Part shown: piece by piece, positions 32,303 through 40,120 of the stretch
Numbering within the stretch: position 1 is the stretch's first letter
Layout: each line of letters opens with the position of its first letter
NCBI RefSeq assembly: GCF_004028635.1
Contig: NZ_RQJW01000005.1
Location: 558,001 to 622,000, forward strand
Origin: Streptomyces cyaneus
Lineage (GTDB): Bacteria > Actinomycetota > Actinomycetes > Streptomycetales > Streptomycetaceae
Length of the DNA: 64,000 nt
Reading direction: 5' to 3'
Translations under genes and position numbers: made by a program
The notes under the pieces: generated by a model
Database searches by the model: none
The model's input: the letters and a program-made list of their open reading frames with translations, nothing else
What the model was told of the DNA's origin: nothing

Positions 32303-33532
32303 CGCCGCGACCGCCTTCAGTTCCCGCTCCACGGCCTCACCGATCGTCCCGGCGTCTCCCCCACGCAGGTTGCCGACGACGGTGAGGGTGTAGGCGTCGG
32401 CGGTGTGGACGAGGCAGAGGTTCGCCGTGCCCGGCGGGGAGAGCTGCGGCAGGGGGACGATGCGCGACAGGGGACGGCCGTGCAAGTGGCTAGGGTTGTC
32501 ACGCCACTTGAAGGCGGTGCACAGGCTGGTGGTGAGTTCCGGGCGTGCCAGCCTCTTGGCCATCGCGCCGGCCAGCCACGGCACGGTACGCGCGGCGGCC
32601 TGCAGTGCGGGAAGGATCGCACGGTGGGCGTCGCAGCGTCCGTCGAACGCCGCGACCTCGTCCTGGCACGCCCGCAGACGCGCCACCGGGGATGCGAGGT
32701 CGACGGGCAGCGCCATGCGCAGCGCGGTGACGCCGTTGCCGAGGTGGTGGGCGTTGTGGCGGGTCCGCAGGTCGACCGGCACCGTGGCGTAGAACGGGGT
32801 CGGTCCCTTCGGCCAGGACCGCAGAGGGCCGTGGCAGGCGCGCAGGGCGCCGGCGTACGTGCTCAGCAGCAGCTCGTTGAGGGTGGATCCCCGCCCGTCG
32901 GCCGGCTGGCGGCGGGCGGTGCGCATGACCTGCGGGTCGAGCTCGATCACGGCCACCGACGGCCGCGGTTCGCCGAGGGGAGCCGGCGGGAGGGGCTGGC
33001 CGAAAACCCCGATGCGGCGCAATTCCCTGCACACAGCGGCGGGACCGACGGCAGGGCGCTGTTGCCCCGCCGCGAGCGGGTGTGCCGCCCCCCGCCCCAG
33101 CGGCCCCGGCGCTGCGGCGTCGTCCATCAGCAGCCGGAACAGAGTCTCCAGGGATCTGCCGTCCAGCAGCGCGTGATGGGCGAACAACACGATGGCCTGC
33201 CGCGTGACCAGCAGCCGCCACAGGGGCCGTTCGACCGGCAGCCGGTGACTGACACCGTCGGCGAGCAGGGATTCCAGCTCCTGGTCCGTGGCGGTGATGT
33301 GCGCGGCGGGATCGAACGGCCGGGCGGCCGACCACCGGTGGCCGGACAGCGCCGCCGGCCCGGTGGGGGGCTGGAGGACCAGGCTCATCCGGTCCAGTCC
33401 GCCCCACCGGTCACGCACGCGGGACCGCACCTGCGCCAGGTCGAACGGCCCCCCGGGAAACACCGCCGCGATGCCGATCGTCCCCGGCATTCCGTTGCGG
33501 AGGTGCCCTTCCTCGATGGCCGTCAGCCTCAT
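32288..33532 (-). CDS. WS/DGAT-like O-acyltransferase B (condensation superfamily)
   Basis: 414 residues from ATG 33532 with GAGAGG upstream. Has the condensation/acyltransferase active motif HHALLDG at 119-125 (H120 catalytic), an N-terminal wax-ester-synthase-type domain and a C-terminal DUF1298-like part (DLRTRHNAHHLGNGVTALR, then LTTSLCTAFKWRDNP). Such enzymes move acyl chains from CoA or ACP to an alcohol or amine. A clear paralogue of the gene at 35106-36380 (shared DGRG-S/A-TLNELL, LRTR-N...LGN, PVARLRACQ). Last gene of the putative four-gene operon. Product unknown. Confidence 0.8.
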   Translation of the reverse strand: MRLTAIEEGHLRNGMPGTIGIAAVFPGGPFDLAQVRSRVRDRWGGLDRMSLVLQPPTGPAALSGHRWSAARPFDPAAHITATDQELESLLADGVSHRLPVERPLWRLLVTRQAIVLFAHHALLDGRSLETLFRLLMDDAAAPGPLGRGAAHPLAAGQQRPAVGPAAVCRELRRIGVFGQPLPPAPLGEPRPSVAVIELDPQVMRTARRQPADGRGSTLNELLLSTYAGALRACHGPLRSWPKGPTPFYATVPVDLRTRHNAHHLGNGVTALRMALPVDLASPVARLRACQDEVAAFDGRCDAHRAILPALQAAARTVPWLAGAMAKRLARPELTTSLCTAFKWRDNPSHLHGRPLSRIVPLPQLSPPGTANLCLVHTADAYTLTVVGNLRGGDAGTIGEAVERELKAVAASDPF

Positions 33533-33587
33533 GTTCCAGCCTCTCGTTCCCAAGCCCCCCTGAGTACTCGCCTCCCGCCTCCCGTGA

Positions 33588-34796
33588 TCAGGCGTGGGGT
33601 GAATCGAACACGACACAGGCGTTGTGGCCCCCGAAGGCGAAACTGTTGCTGATCACGGGCCCGTCCGGGATCTTGCGTGGCTCGGCGGTGACCACATCCA
33701 GTTCGCATCGCGGGTCCAGCCGCGTGAGATGAGCCGTCGGAGGCGCGAGCCCCTCGTGCACGGACCACGCCGTGATCACGGCTTCCAGCGCTCCCGCCAG
33801 CCCCAACCCGTGCCCGGTCACGGCCTTGGGGGCGGTGACCGGCACCGCACGGGAGCCGAACACGGCGGTGATCGCCTGCGCTTCCGCGAGGTCGTTCAGC
33901 TCGGTGCCGGTGCCGTGCGCATTGACATGGGTGACGGCGTCGGCGGTCGTACCGGCGTCGGCGAGCGCCTGCTCCATGCACGCCCGGGCACCGAGACCGT
34001 CGGGGTGCGGTGCCGTGAGGTGGTGGGCGTCGGAGGTCCGGCCGTATCCGGTCAGCGTGGCGTAGATCCGGGCGCCACGAGCGCGGGCGAGGTCCAGCCG
34101 TTCCAGCACCAGGAACGCCGCCCCCTCGGCGAGGACGAATCCCTGCCGCGCGACGTCGAACGGCCGTGAGGCGGCGGCGGGATCATCGCACTCGGTGACC
34201 ATCGCACCGGCCCGCCCGAAGGCCAGCGCGGTCGTCGGAGTCAGGGGGCTGTCATGGCCTCCTGCCACCACCACGTCAGCGCACCCGGCCCGGATCATCT
34301 GCATCGCCTCACCCACCGCATGCGTCCCGGAGGCACAGGCGGTGGAGACCGTGAGGCTCGGGCCGGTGATCCCGAGCCGGGCGCTGATCCAGTACGCCCC
34401 CGCGTTGTGCATCAGCCGAGGCGCGTACAGCACATCGGGATGCCCGATGCCGTTCTCCTGACTGATCACCCCGCCGTAGCCGGTACCGGTGACCACCGCC
34501 CGCCGGCCGGGACCGACCTGCAGCCCCCCGGCGTCCGCCACGGCGTCCGCGGCCGCGCACACGGCCATCTGCACCGAACGGTCGGCCCGTCGTACCTCTT
34601 TGGGCGTCAGATAGCCGGTCGGGTCGAAGTCGGGCATCGCACACGCCGGGTACACGACGGCGCCCTCGTCGTCGAAGACATGCAGCGACGTCGCCGAACG
34701 GCACTCCGCCAGGCTCTCCCACAGCGCTGCCGGACTCGCTCCGGCGGCGCACCGCACTCCCAGGCCGGTGACGGCGACCGCGGGTCGGCGGATCAT
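33588..34796 (-). CDS. Beta-ketoacyl-ACP synthase (FabF/KS type)
   Basis: 402 residues with the full Cys-His-His triad: C154 in TVSTACASGTHAV, H294 in VNAHGTGTELND and H329 in PKAVTGHGLGLAG (Lys324 also conserved). It is therefore predicted to condense, not merely decarboxylate. Start ATG 34796 overlaps the ACP stop by 4 bp (ATGA), so it is translationally coupled to the ACP. No ketoreductase, dehydratase, malonyl transferase or thioesterase lies in the cassette. Partners must come from primary fatty acid synthesis, or the product stays a beta-keto or short acyl chain. It is flanked in the operon by two WS/DGAT-like acyltransferases. Confidence 0.92.
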   Translation of the reverse strand: MIRRPAVAVTGLGVRCAAGASPAALWESLAECRSATSLHVFDDEGAVVYPACAMPDFDPTGYLTPKEVRRADRSVQMAVCAAADAVADAGGLQVGPGRRAVVTGTGYGGVISQENGIGHPDVLYAPRLMHNAGAYWISARLGITGPSLTVSTACASGTHAVGEAMQMIRAGCADVVVAGGHDSPLTPTTALAFGRAGAMVTECDDPAAASRPFDVARQGFVLAEGAAFLVLERLDLARARGARIYATLTGYGRTSDAHHLTAPHPDGLGARACMEQALADAGTTADAVTHVNAHGTGTELNDLAEAQAITAVFGSRAVPVTAPKAVTGHGLGLAGALEAVITAWSVHEGLAPPTAHLTRLDPRCELDVVTAEPRKIPDGPVISNSFAFGGHNACVVFDSPHA

Positions 34797-35068
34797 CGGG
34801 CGAGGGGGCTGTGGGCGTCATGGGTGCGCAGCCTCACGATGAGGTCGGCCACGTCACCCACGGTGGACACGCCGGCCTTGTCGGTCCCCTTCAGGGACAC
34901 TCCGAACAACTCCTCCGAGGCCACTTCCAGTTCGGTGATGTCCAGGCTGTCGGCTCCGAGGTCGGCCACCAGCCGGGCCTGCGGCACGACCGCCTCCGGC
35001 GGCACCGACATCACCCGCGCGCACAGCGGGCGCAGCGCTTCCCATACGTCGCCGTGTTCCACATCCAT
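34793..35068 (-). CDS. Acyl carrier protein
   Basis: 91 residues. Phosphopantetheine attachment Ser41 in DLGADSLDITELEVASEE, the standard DSL motif, with helix IV VGDVADLIVRLR. The start codon (35068) has GGAGGCAG upstream. It is preceded by acyltransferase A (36-bp gap) and overlaps the ketosynthase start. It is probably a dedicated carrier for this cassette rather than the housekeeping AcpP, since it pairs with the KS. Confidence 0.92.
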   Translation of the reverse strand: MDVEHGDVWEALRPLCARVMSVPPEAVVPQARLVADLGADSLDITELEVASEELFGVSLKGTDKAGVSTVGDVADLIVRLRTHDAHSPLAR

Positions 35069-35105
35069 GCAACTGCCTCCATCTCCTGGTGCCGTCAGGG
35101 CTGAC

Positions 35106-36380
35106 TCACACCGACGGCGTCGCCGTCCGGGCCCATGTCTCGAACTCCGTGACGACCGCGTCGGCGAGCCGTCTCGCGTCGTTCGGGCGCAGGTTGCACA
35201 CCGCGGTGAGCGTGAACGCGTCCGCCGCCTGCGCCAGGGCGAAGCTGACCGTGCCCGGGTGCTGCAGGGGCGGCAGCCCGACCGTGCGCACGAGCCGACG
35301 GTCCTGGAAGGTGCTCGATCCGCCGGGCCACTTCATGGCCGTGGTCGCGGTCGCCGCGAAGCAGGAGTTCCGACCGCGATCGGCCAGGAGCCTGGTCACC
35401 CAGGGGCCCGTCCGGCGTGCCGCTTCCGCAGCCGGGAACAGCACGGTGGCGTGCACCGCGGCCCGGTCGGGGACGGTGGCCATCGCGGCCTGACACGCCC
35501 GCAGCCGCGCCACGGGCCCCTCCACGTCGACGGGCAACGGAACCCGAACAACGGTGAGCGTGTTCCCGAGTTCCCTCGGGTTCGACCGGGTGCGCAGATC
35601 GCACGGTACGGCCGTGTACACGGGCTCGTCCCGCTGCCGCCACCGCCGTACCGGACCGTACTGGGCCCGCAGTGCCCCGGCCACCGCACCCACGAGCAGT
35701 TCGTTCAACGTCGCGCCCCGGCCGTCGGAGGGCTGCCGGCGCGCGGACCGAACCGTGTGCGCGGGCAGTTCGCTCACCGCGACCGAGGCATACGTCTGCT
35801 CCGGTGACCGCATCGGAAGGGCCTGCCCCGCGGCCGCCATCACCCTGAGCTCCCTGCCCGCAGCCCGCAGCCCGGTACGCGACAGCGGCGCCGACCGGCC
35901 CGACTCACGGGCCTGAACAGGGCTGTCCATCAGCAAGCGCATCAACGTCGCCAGGGAGCGCCCGTCCAGCAGCACATGCTGAGCCACGAGCGCCAGAGCG
36001 AAGTCGCCGCCGTGCGCCGCGTCCGGGACCACGAAGAGCCGCCACGGCGGCACACCACCGACGAGTGGCCGGTCCACACTCTGCGCCCACAGGTCGTCCA
36101 ACTTGTTGCTCGCCACGGTGACATGCACAGCCGGATCGAACGGTCCCGGTACGGCCCACCGCACACGCCCCGGCCGCACCGTCCCGGCGTTGCCCGGTGA
36201 CCGGTCGAGCACACAGTTCATCCGCTCCAGGCCCGTCCACCGCTCGGCGACCCGTGCCCGCACCTGAGCCACATCGGGCTGCTCACCGGCGAAGACCGCC
36301 GCCAGTCCGATGACTCCCGGACACCCGTTGAGCAGCAACATCTCGTCGGCACAGGACAGTCTCATGCGATAGGTCGCCAT
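35106..36380 (-). CDS. WS/DGAT-like acyltransferase A with degenerate HHxxxDG
   Basis: 424 residues from ATG 36380 (MATYRMRLSCADEMLL) with AAGGAAG upstream. The active motif reads QHVLLDG at 134-140: the first His is Gln while the catalytic second His (H135) and the Asp are kept. The C-terminal half parallels acyltransferase B throughout. First gene of the cassette reading towards 32288. It starts 97 bp downstream of the stop of the secreted-protein gene at 36478, with a hairpin between them. Could be a functional transferase with altered acyl acceptor activation. The substrate is unknown. Confidence 0.78.
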   Translation of the reverse strand: MATYRMRLSCADEMLLLNGCPGVIGLAAVFAGEQPDVAQVRARVAERWTGLERMNCVLDRSPGNAGTVRPGRVRWAVPGPFDPAVHVTVASNKLDDLWAQSVDRPLVGGVPPWRLFVVPDAAHGGDFALALVAQHVLLDGRSLATLMRLLMDSPVQARESGRSAPLSRTGLRAAGRELRVMAAAGQALPMRSPEQTYASVAVSELPAHTVRSARRQPSDGRGATLNELLVGAVAGALRAQYGPVRRWRQRDEPVYTAVPCDLRTRSNPRELGNTLTVVRVPLPVDVEGPVARLRACQAAMATVPDRAAVHATVLFPAAEAARRTGPWVTRLLADRGRNSCFAATATTAMKWPGGSSTFQDRRLVRTVGLPPLQHPGTVSFALAQAADAFTLTAVCNLRPNDARRLADAVVTEFETWARTATPSV

Positions 36381-36423
36381 CCTCTTCCTTTGCTGTCCGC
36401 CGCCGTCGGGCTCCGACCTCACA

Positions 36424-36460
36424 GTCCGACGCCCGCCCCGTGGTGGAGCGGGCGTCGGGC
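36424..36460. terminator. Hairpin terminator after the first secreted-protein gene
   Basis: 13-bp stem (36424-36436 with 36448-36460, one G-U pair) and 11-nt loop between the secreted-protein gene and the acyltransferase operon on the same strand. Confidence 0.7.
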
Positions 36461-36477
36461 CTAACGCTTCACGCGGG

Positions 36478-36756
36478 CTACTTCACCGCGCTGTTGCAGC
36501 CCATGTCCGAACCGAGGTGGCTGGGCTGCGCACCCGGCGACCCTTCGCCGTTCAGCAGGTTGCCCGCCAGGCCGTTGGCGAGGCCGACGCTGCCGAGGAT
36601 GTCGATGTTCATGTCGTGCGAGCGGCACTCGATGCCCTGCGTGATGTCGAGGTCGTGGGCCCCGCCCTCACCGTGCGCGAAGGCGGTGCCGACGCCGAGG
36701 GAACCGACACTGCCGAGGACGGCGCCCAGGAGGGCGACCTTCTGAAGCTTGTGCAT
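36478..36756 (-). CDS. Small secreted protein, family 1 (SHD-N-D-LG type), member A
   Basis: 92 residues. Signal peptide MHKLQKVALLGAVLGSVGS... ending AFA before HGEGG. The mature part has the family pattern CRSHDMNIDILGSVGLANGL, GNLLNGEG and a C-terminal MGCN. Two cysteines are conserved with members B (39129) and C (39679) and could form one disulfide or intermolecular links. RBS GGAG. This is not a chaplin: it lacks the chaplin hydrophobic repeat and spacing. Function unknown; a surface or aerial-growth role is only suggested by context. Confidence 0.85.
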   Translation of the reverse strand: MHKLQKVALLGAVLGSVGSLGVGTAFAHGEGGAHDLDITQGIECRSHDMNIDILGSVGLANGLAGNLLNGEGSPGAQPSHLGSDMGCNSAVK

Positions 36757-36846
36757 TACTTCTCCGTTGGTCTAGCGGATGTGCTGTGCAGCAGATCGAG
36801 TTGGGACGGTGGATACGTACGGAAAGACCCTCAGCGGAAAGGCCCC

Positions 36847-37665
36847 TCAGCCGACCCGGGGCAGCCCCAACTGGCCCACGGGAGGCGCCGCGACCTGGCC
36901 GAGGCCGAGCCCGGGAACCTGCGGTGCGCTCGCCGGCGACAGCAGCGGGTTGATGAGCGGGTTCACCTGGGGGTTGACCTGCGGGCTGACCTGCGGCGCG
37001 ACACGCGGCGGGGGCTCCGGGTTGAAGACCTGAGGCGCGTTGACCTGCGGAGCGACCTGCGGCATGACCTGCGGCGCTGTCTGCGGGGTGACCTGCGGCA
37101 CGACCTGAGATACCGGCGACTGCTGCGGGGCGGCCTGCTGCTGGGCGTGCGGCGCGCTGGAGGCCTGCGCGGCGCCGCCCGACGAGGCCGAGGCGGAGGC
37201 GTAGTGCGGGGCGGGCGCCGGAGCGGGCGCCGGAGCCGGGGCAGGCGCCGGGGCGGGGGCGGGCGCGGGGGCCGGAGCGGGCGCCGGGGCCTGGTACTGA
37301 GGCGCCGGCTGCGGAGCCGCGGCCTGCGCGACACCCGTCGAACGAGCCTCGGCGACGGCATGCTGAGGTGCCTGGTATTGGGGGGCGGGGGCCGCGTACT
37401 GGGGCGGCGCGTACTGCGGCGCGGGTGCCGGGGCGTACTGAGGTGGCGCGTACTGCGGAGGGGGCGCCGGGGCCGCGTACTGCGGCGGCGCGTAATACGG
37501 AGCAGGCGCCGGGGCGTACTGAGGCGCCGGGTACTCGGGGGCAGGCGCCGGGGCACCGCTGTACCCCGGGGGATAGTAGTCGGCGGCCTCGCTGACGCCG
37601 GCGCCGATGGCGGTCAGACCGCCGGCCGCTGCTACGACGAGCGCGGCCTTGTGAAGCTTGCGCAT
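36847..37665 (-). CDS. Secreted Pro/Ala/Tyr/Gln-rich low-complexity protein
   Basis: 272 residues. Signal peptide MRKLHKAALVVAAAGGLTAI..., cleaved about SEA. The body has QYAPPQYA-type tyrosine repeats (about 45-105), a long PAPAPA stretch (about 125-155), and C-terminal PQVNPQVNPL repeats. No cysteine. Its signal peptide and 30-nt leader are nearly identical to those of the divergent gene at 38137, which also has SPQLNPQLSPQINPQ repeats. Low-complexity exported proteins of this kind are often wall-spanning or hyphal-surface polymers; this is inference. Long alternative frames here are by-products of the repeat. Confidence 0.82.
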   Translation of the reverse strand: MRKLHKAALVVAAAGGLTAIGAGVSEAADYYPPGYSGAPAPAPEYPAPQYAPAPAPYYAPPQYAAPAPPPQYAPPQYAPAPAPQYAPPQYAAPAPQYQAPQHAVAEARSTGVAQAAAPQPAPQYQAPAPAPAPAPAPAPAPAPAPAPAPAPAPHYASASASSGGAAQASSAPHAQQQAAPQQSPVSQVVPQVTPQTAPQVMPQVAPQVNAPQVFNPEPPPRVAPQVSPQVNPQVNPLINPLLSPASAPQVPGLGLGQVAAPPVGQLGLPRVG

Positions 37666-38136
37666 GGAACCCTCGGCCCTTCATTACCTGTGCAGGGAAA
37701 TCCGTTGTATTTCAGTGCAATCTTGCGTGCGCTCAGTCTGATATTCGTACTGCGCCCTTACAGGGGTAATGCCTGAGCTGTCATGTGGACTTCACGCCGG
37801 AGCCGGCAGCAGATCCCGTGCCCTCTCTCTGACTTCCTGATCGCTGCCCTCTCTCAGCTGGCAACGACATTTGTCCGGCCAGGTCACGGGATCTAAAAGG
37901 CCGTCACTCAATTGCCATCGATCGGATAACCGGTTCTCCGGACTTGTCACCCCGACAAGGAAAGCGAATGGGTGACCACACCCTCACCCACGTGACCGGA
38001 CCCGCACTTATCTCGTTCCGCACAGGGCCAGAGCGATGGCCCATCGCAGCCGTAGGGCAGCAGAAAAGCAAAAGCTGCACCGACTCATAGCATTTCCATA
38101 CGTTCCATGCACAGGTCAATGAAGGGCCGAGGTTCC
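37666..38136. promoter_or_regulatory. Divergent promoter region at the centre of the inverted duplication
   Basis: 471 bp between divergent secreted-protein genes, AT-richer than the surroundings. The outer 30 nt on each side (37666-37695 on the minus strand, 38107-38136 on the plus strand) are the same leader apart from two single-base indels. They run TGCACAGGT..AATGAAGGG, then CCGAGG..TTCC up to the ATG. No gene seen inside. Confidence 0.75.
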
Positions 38137-38622
38137 ATGCGCAAGCTTCACCAGGTCGCGCTCGTCGTCGCAGCAGCCAGTGGTCTGTCCGCCATCGGCG
38201 TCGGCCCCAGCGTCGCCGACGCTCCCGTCGGGTACGGCGGTGCCGCTCCGGCTCCCGCGCCACGGCCGGACGCCCAGGCCGCCACGTGGACCCGCTCGCA
38301 GGCCAGTGTCCAGACCTCCAACGCCCCGGCCCCGCACCGGCAGGTGGCGGCACCCCCTCAGCGGGGCGCCGAGGTCAGCCCGCAGCTCAACCCCCAGCTG
38401 AGCCCGCAGATCAACCCGCAGATCTCCCCTCAGCCGGCCTCGCAGGAAGCCCCGCTGCACAACTCCAACCTCTTCCGCCCGTACCAGGAGTGCAGCCCGC
38501 AGTCCTTGCTCAACGCCGCTGTCCCGGTCGCCGTACTCGCCGCCGCCGAGAACCGTGGCATCGACTGCCACCAGGCCAACAGCCAGGCGAACGCCGTCGC
38601 CAGCGCCCGCTCCACCAGCTAG
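38137..38622 (+). CDS. Secreted FRPYQECSPQ-family protein, long member
   Basis: 161 residues from the ATG at 38137 (MRKLHQVALVVAAASG), matching the start used by its relatives; the in-frame ATG at 38107 lies inside the shared leader. Signal peptide ends near SVADA. A Pro/Ala/Gln low-complexity middle contains SPQLNPQLSPQINPQISPQ. The C-terminal module LFRPYQECSPQSLLNAAVPVAVL...IDCHQANSQANA is shared with the 75-residue protein at 42174 and carries two conserved Cys. RBS GAGG. Function unknown. Confidence 0.83.
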   Translation: MRKLHQVALVVAAASGLSAIGVGPSVADAPVGYGGAAPAPAPRPDAQAATWTRSQASVQTSNAPAPHRQVAAPPQRGAEVSPQLNPQLSPQINPQISPQPASQEAPLHNSNLFRPYQECSPQSLLNAAVPVAVLAAAENRGIDCHQANSQANAVASARSTS

Positions 38623-39128
38623 CGCGCACTTCAGCCGCAGATCGACGTCGTGCGCTGATCACGTCGAGCGACCCGAGAAGATCCGACGAAGGCTCAGCGG
38701 GCGGCGCCGGACGCACCGTTGCCCCGAGGGCAGCAAGTCCGGCCGTCCGCCTGAGCACGCAAAACGGCAGCCGATCAACGGCGCGGTGCGAACGCTCCCC
38801 GCAGCGCGCACGGCTCCCGCGCGAACCCCAACTACCCGCGCACACGCGGCATCCACTGCACGATCCCGAGACGCGCGCTCCCGTCGCCGCGAACCGGCCA
38901 CACCTTGCCGCCACTCTCAACGAGCGGCCGTGACCCGTACTTTCTCGAGGATCGTCCCTCCTGGACAAGGGCCCGCTCGCGCGCAATGCGGCTTCCGGGT
39001 GCTTCCACCACGAGAGCACGAACACCGGCGCGTCGTCGGGACATTTACGGATATTTCTTATTAACTCCCGTAACTGTACGAAGTCGATCTCTCACGGATC
39101 GCACCCACCTCACTCCACCGGAGATGAC
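38623..39128. other. Intergenic between secreted-protein genes, with family-1 promoter motif
   Basis: 506 bp, no gene. Between 38630 and 38990 I see nothing identifiable. The last 70 bp (39060-39128) are nearly identical to 39610-39678 and contain CGTAAC (39069-39074) and GTACGAAGTCGATCT, the presumed promoter of family-1 member B. Confidence 0.65.
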
Positions 39129-39422
39129 ATGCACAAGCTTCGCAAGGCTGCCGTCCTGGTCGTCGCCCTCGGCAGCGTCGGGCTTCTGGGCGCCGGCACC
39201 GCCACCGCGCACGGCAACGACGGGCACGGCGGCAAGGGCGGAGACAAGTTCAGCGTCCTGCAGAGCTCCAACTGCAAGTCGCACGACCTGAACCTCGACG
39301 TCCTCGGCCAGGTCGGCATCCTCAACGGCCTGCTGGGCAACGGCCTCAACGGCGAGGGCAACGCCGGTGGCCAGGACACCCACCTCGGCTCGACCATGGG
39401 CTGCAACAACAGCGCCTTCTAA
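39129..39422 (+). CDS. Small secreted protein, family 1, member B
   Basis: 97 residues. Signal peptide MHKLRKAAVLVVALGSVGLL... ending TATA. The mature part is His/Gly/Lys-rich at first (HGNDGHGGKGGDK), then CKSHDLNLDVLGQVGILNGLLGN, LNGEGNAG and GSTMGCNNSAF. Two Cys are conserved with members A and C. RBS CGGAGATGAC. Followed by an unusually strong terminator with a T7 tract, so it is a single-gene transcript, probably abundant. Confidence 0.85.
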   Translation: MHKLRKAAVLVVALGSVGLLGAGTATAHGNDGHGGKGGDKFSVLQSSNCKSHDLNLDVLGQVGILNGLLGNGLNGEGNAGGQDTHLGSTMGCNNSAF

Positions 39423-39462
39423 GAGCCTGACGGGTCGCACAGGCGGCCGACGACGGGAAACA

Positions 39463-39509
39463 GGTCCCGGTACCGAGCCTCAGGCACGGTACCGGGACCC
39501 CCTTTTTTT
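39463..39509 (+). terminator. Strong intrinsic terminator with T tract
   Basis: 13-bp perfect stem (39463-39475 with 39487-39499) followed by CCC and seven T. A true U tract is rare in this genome window. Confidence 0.92.
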
Positions 39510-39678
39510 GTGTTGATATTCAACGCGCAGTCAGCATTTCCCGGCCATCGGCCAAGGTGGTGAGACTTTTCCGAATTCGGCGTGCCGCCGATTACTTTGG
39601 ATTACGTCCTATTAGCCTCCGTAACCGTACGAAGTCGATCTGAAATAGATCGCACCACTCCACTCCACCGGAGATGAC

Positions 39679-39984
39679 ATGCACAAGCTTCGCAAGGCTG
39701 CCGTCCTGGTCGCCGCCCTCGGCAGCGTCGGGCTCCTGACCGCCGGCGCCGCACACGCCGACCAGGGCGGCTGGGGCTCGAAGAGCGGAGGCAGGAGCAA
39801 TTCGAGCCTCAGCATCCTGCAGAGCACGACCTGCCGGTCGCACGACGCCAACGTCGACGTCCTCGGCCAGGTCGGCATCGCCAACGGTCTGGGTGGCAAC
39901 CTGCTGAACGGCGAGGGCAACCCCGGCACGCAGGAGACCTCCCTGGGCTCGTCGATGGGCTGCAACAACGCCGTCGGCAAGTGA
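39679..39984 (+). CDS. Small secreted protein, family 1, member C
   Basis: 101 residues. The leader and first 14 codons are nearly identical to member B, so it is a recent tandem duplicate. Signal peptide ends near AHA. The mature protein starts DQGGWGSKSGGRSNSS, then CRSHDANVDVLGQVGIANGLGGN, NGEGNPGTQ and SSMGCNNAVGK. Two conserved Cys. The N-terminal mature segment differs completely from B (Ser/Gly instead of His/Gly), so the duplicated copies have diverged there. Own terminator at 40003-40042. Confidence 0.85.
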   Translation: MHKLRKAAVLVAALGSVGLLTAGAAHADQGGWGSKSGGRSNSSLSILQSTTCRSHDANVDVLGQVGIANGLGGNLLNGEGNPGTQETSLGSSMGCNNAVGK

Positions 39985-40002
39985 GGTAAGCCAAGTCCTT
40001 CT

Positions 40003-40042
40003 CCCGGTGCCCCGGCCGCACAGGCCGGGGCACCGGGCTTTT
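40003..40042 (+). terminator. Terminator of secreted-protein member C
   Basis: Perfect 15-bp stem (40003-40017 with 40023-40037), 5-nt loop, then CTTTT. Confidence 0.88.
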
Positions 40043-40072
40043 GTTCGGCAGCCCGTCGCCCCAGAAAGCCGA

Positions 40073-40105
40073 AATGCCGGATCGGGAGAACCCCGGTCCG
40101 GCATT
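40073..40105. terminator. Terminator of the 40121 minus-strand gene
   Basis: Stem 40073-40086 with 40091-40105 (one mismatch), directly downstream of the minus-strand stop at 40121 and back-to-back with the member C terminator. Confidence 0.7.
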
Positions 40106-40120
40106 CGCCGATCACGCCCC

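Noticed and set aside
36668..37684. 338-codon alternative frame over the Pro/Ala-rich gene
   Set aside because: The frame starting at 37665 has a signal peptide shared with paralogues; the other is a by-product of repetitive GC-rich DNA.
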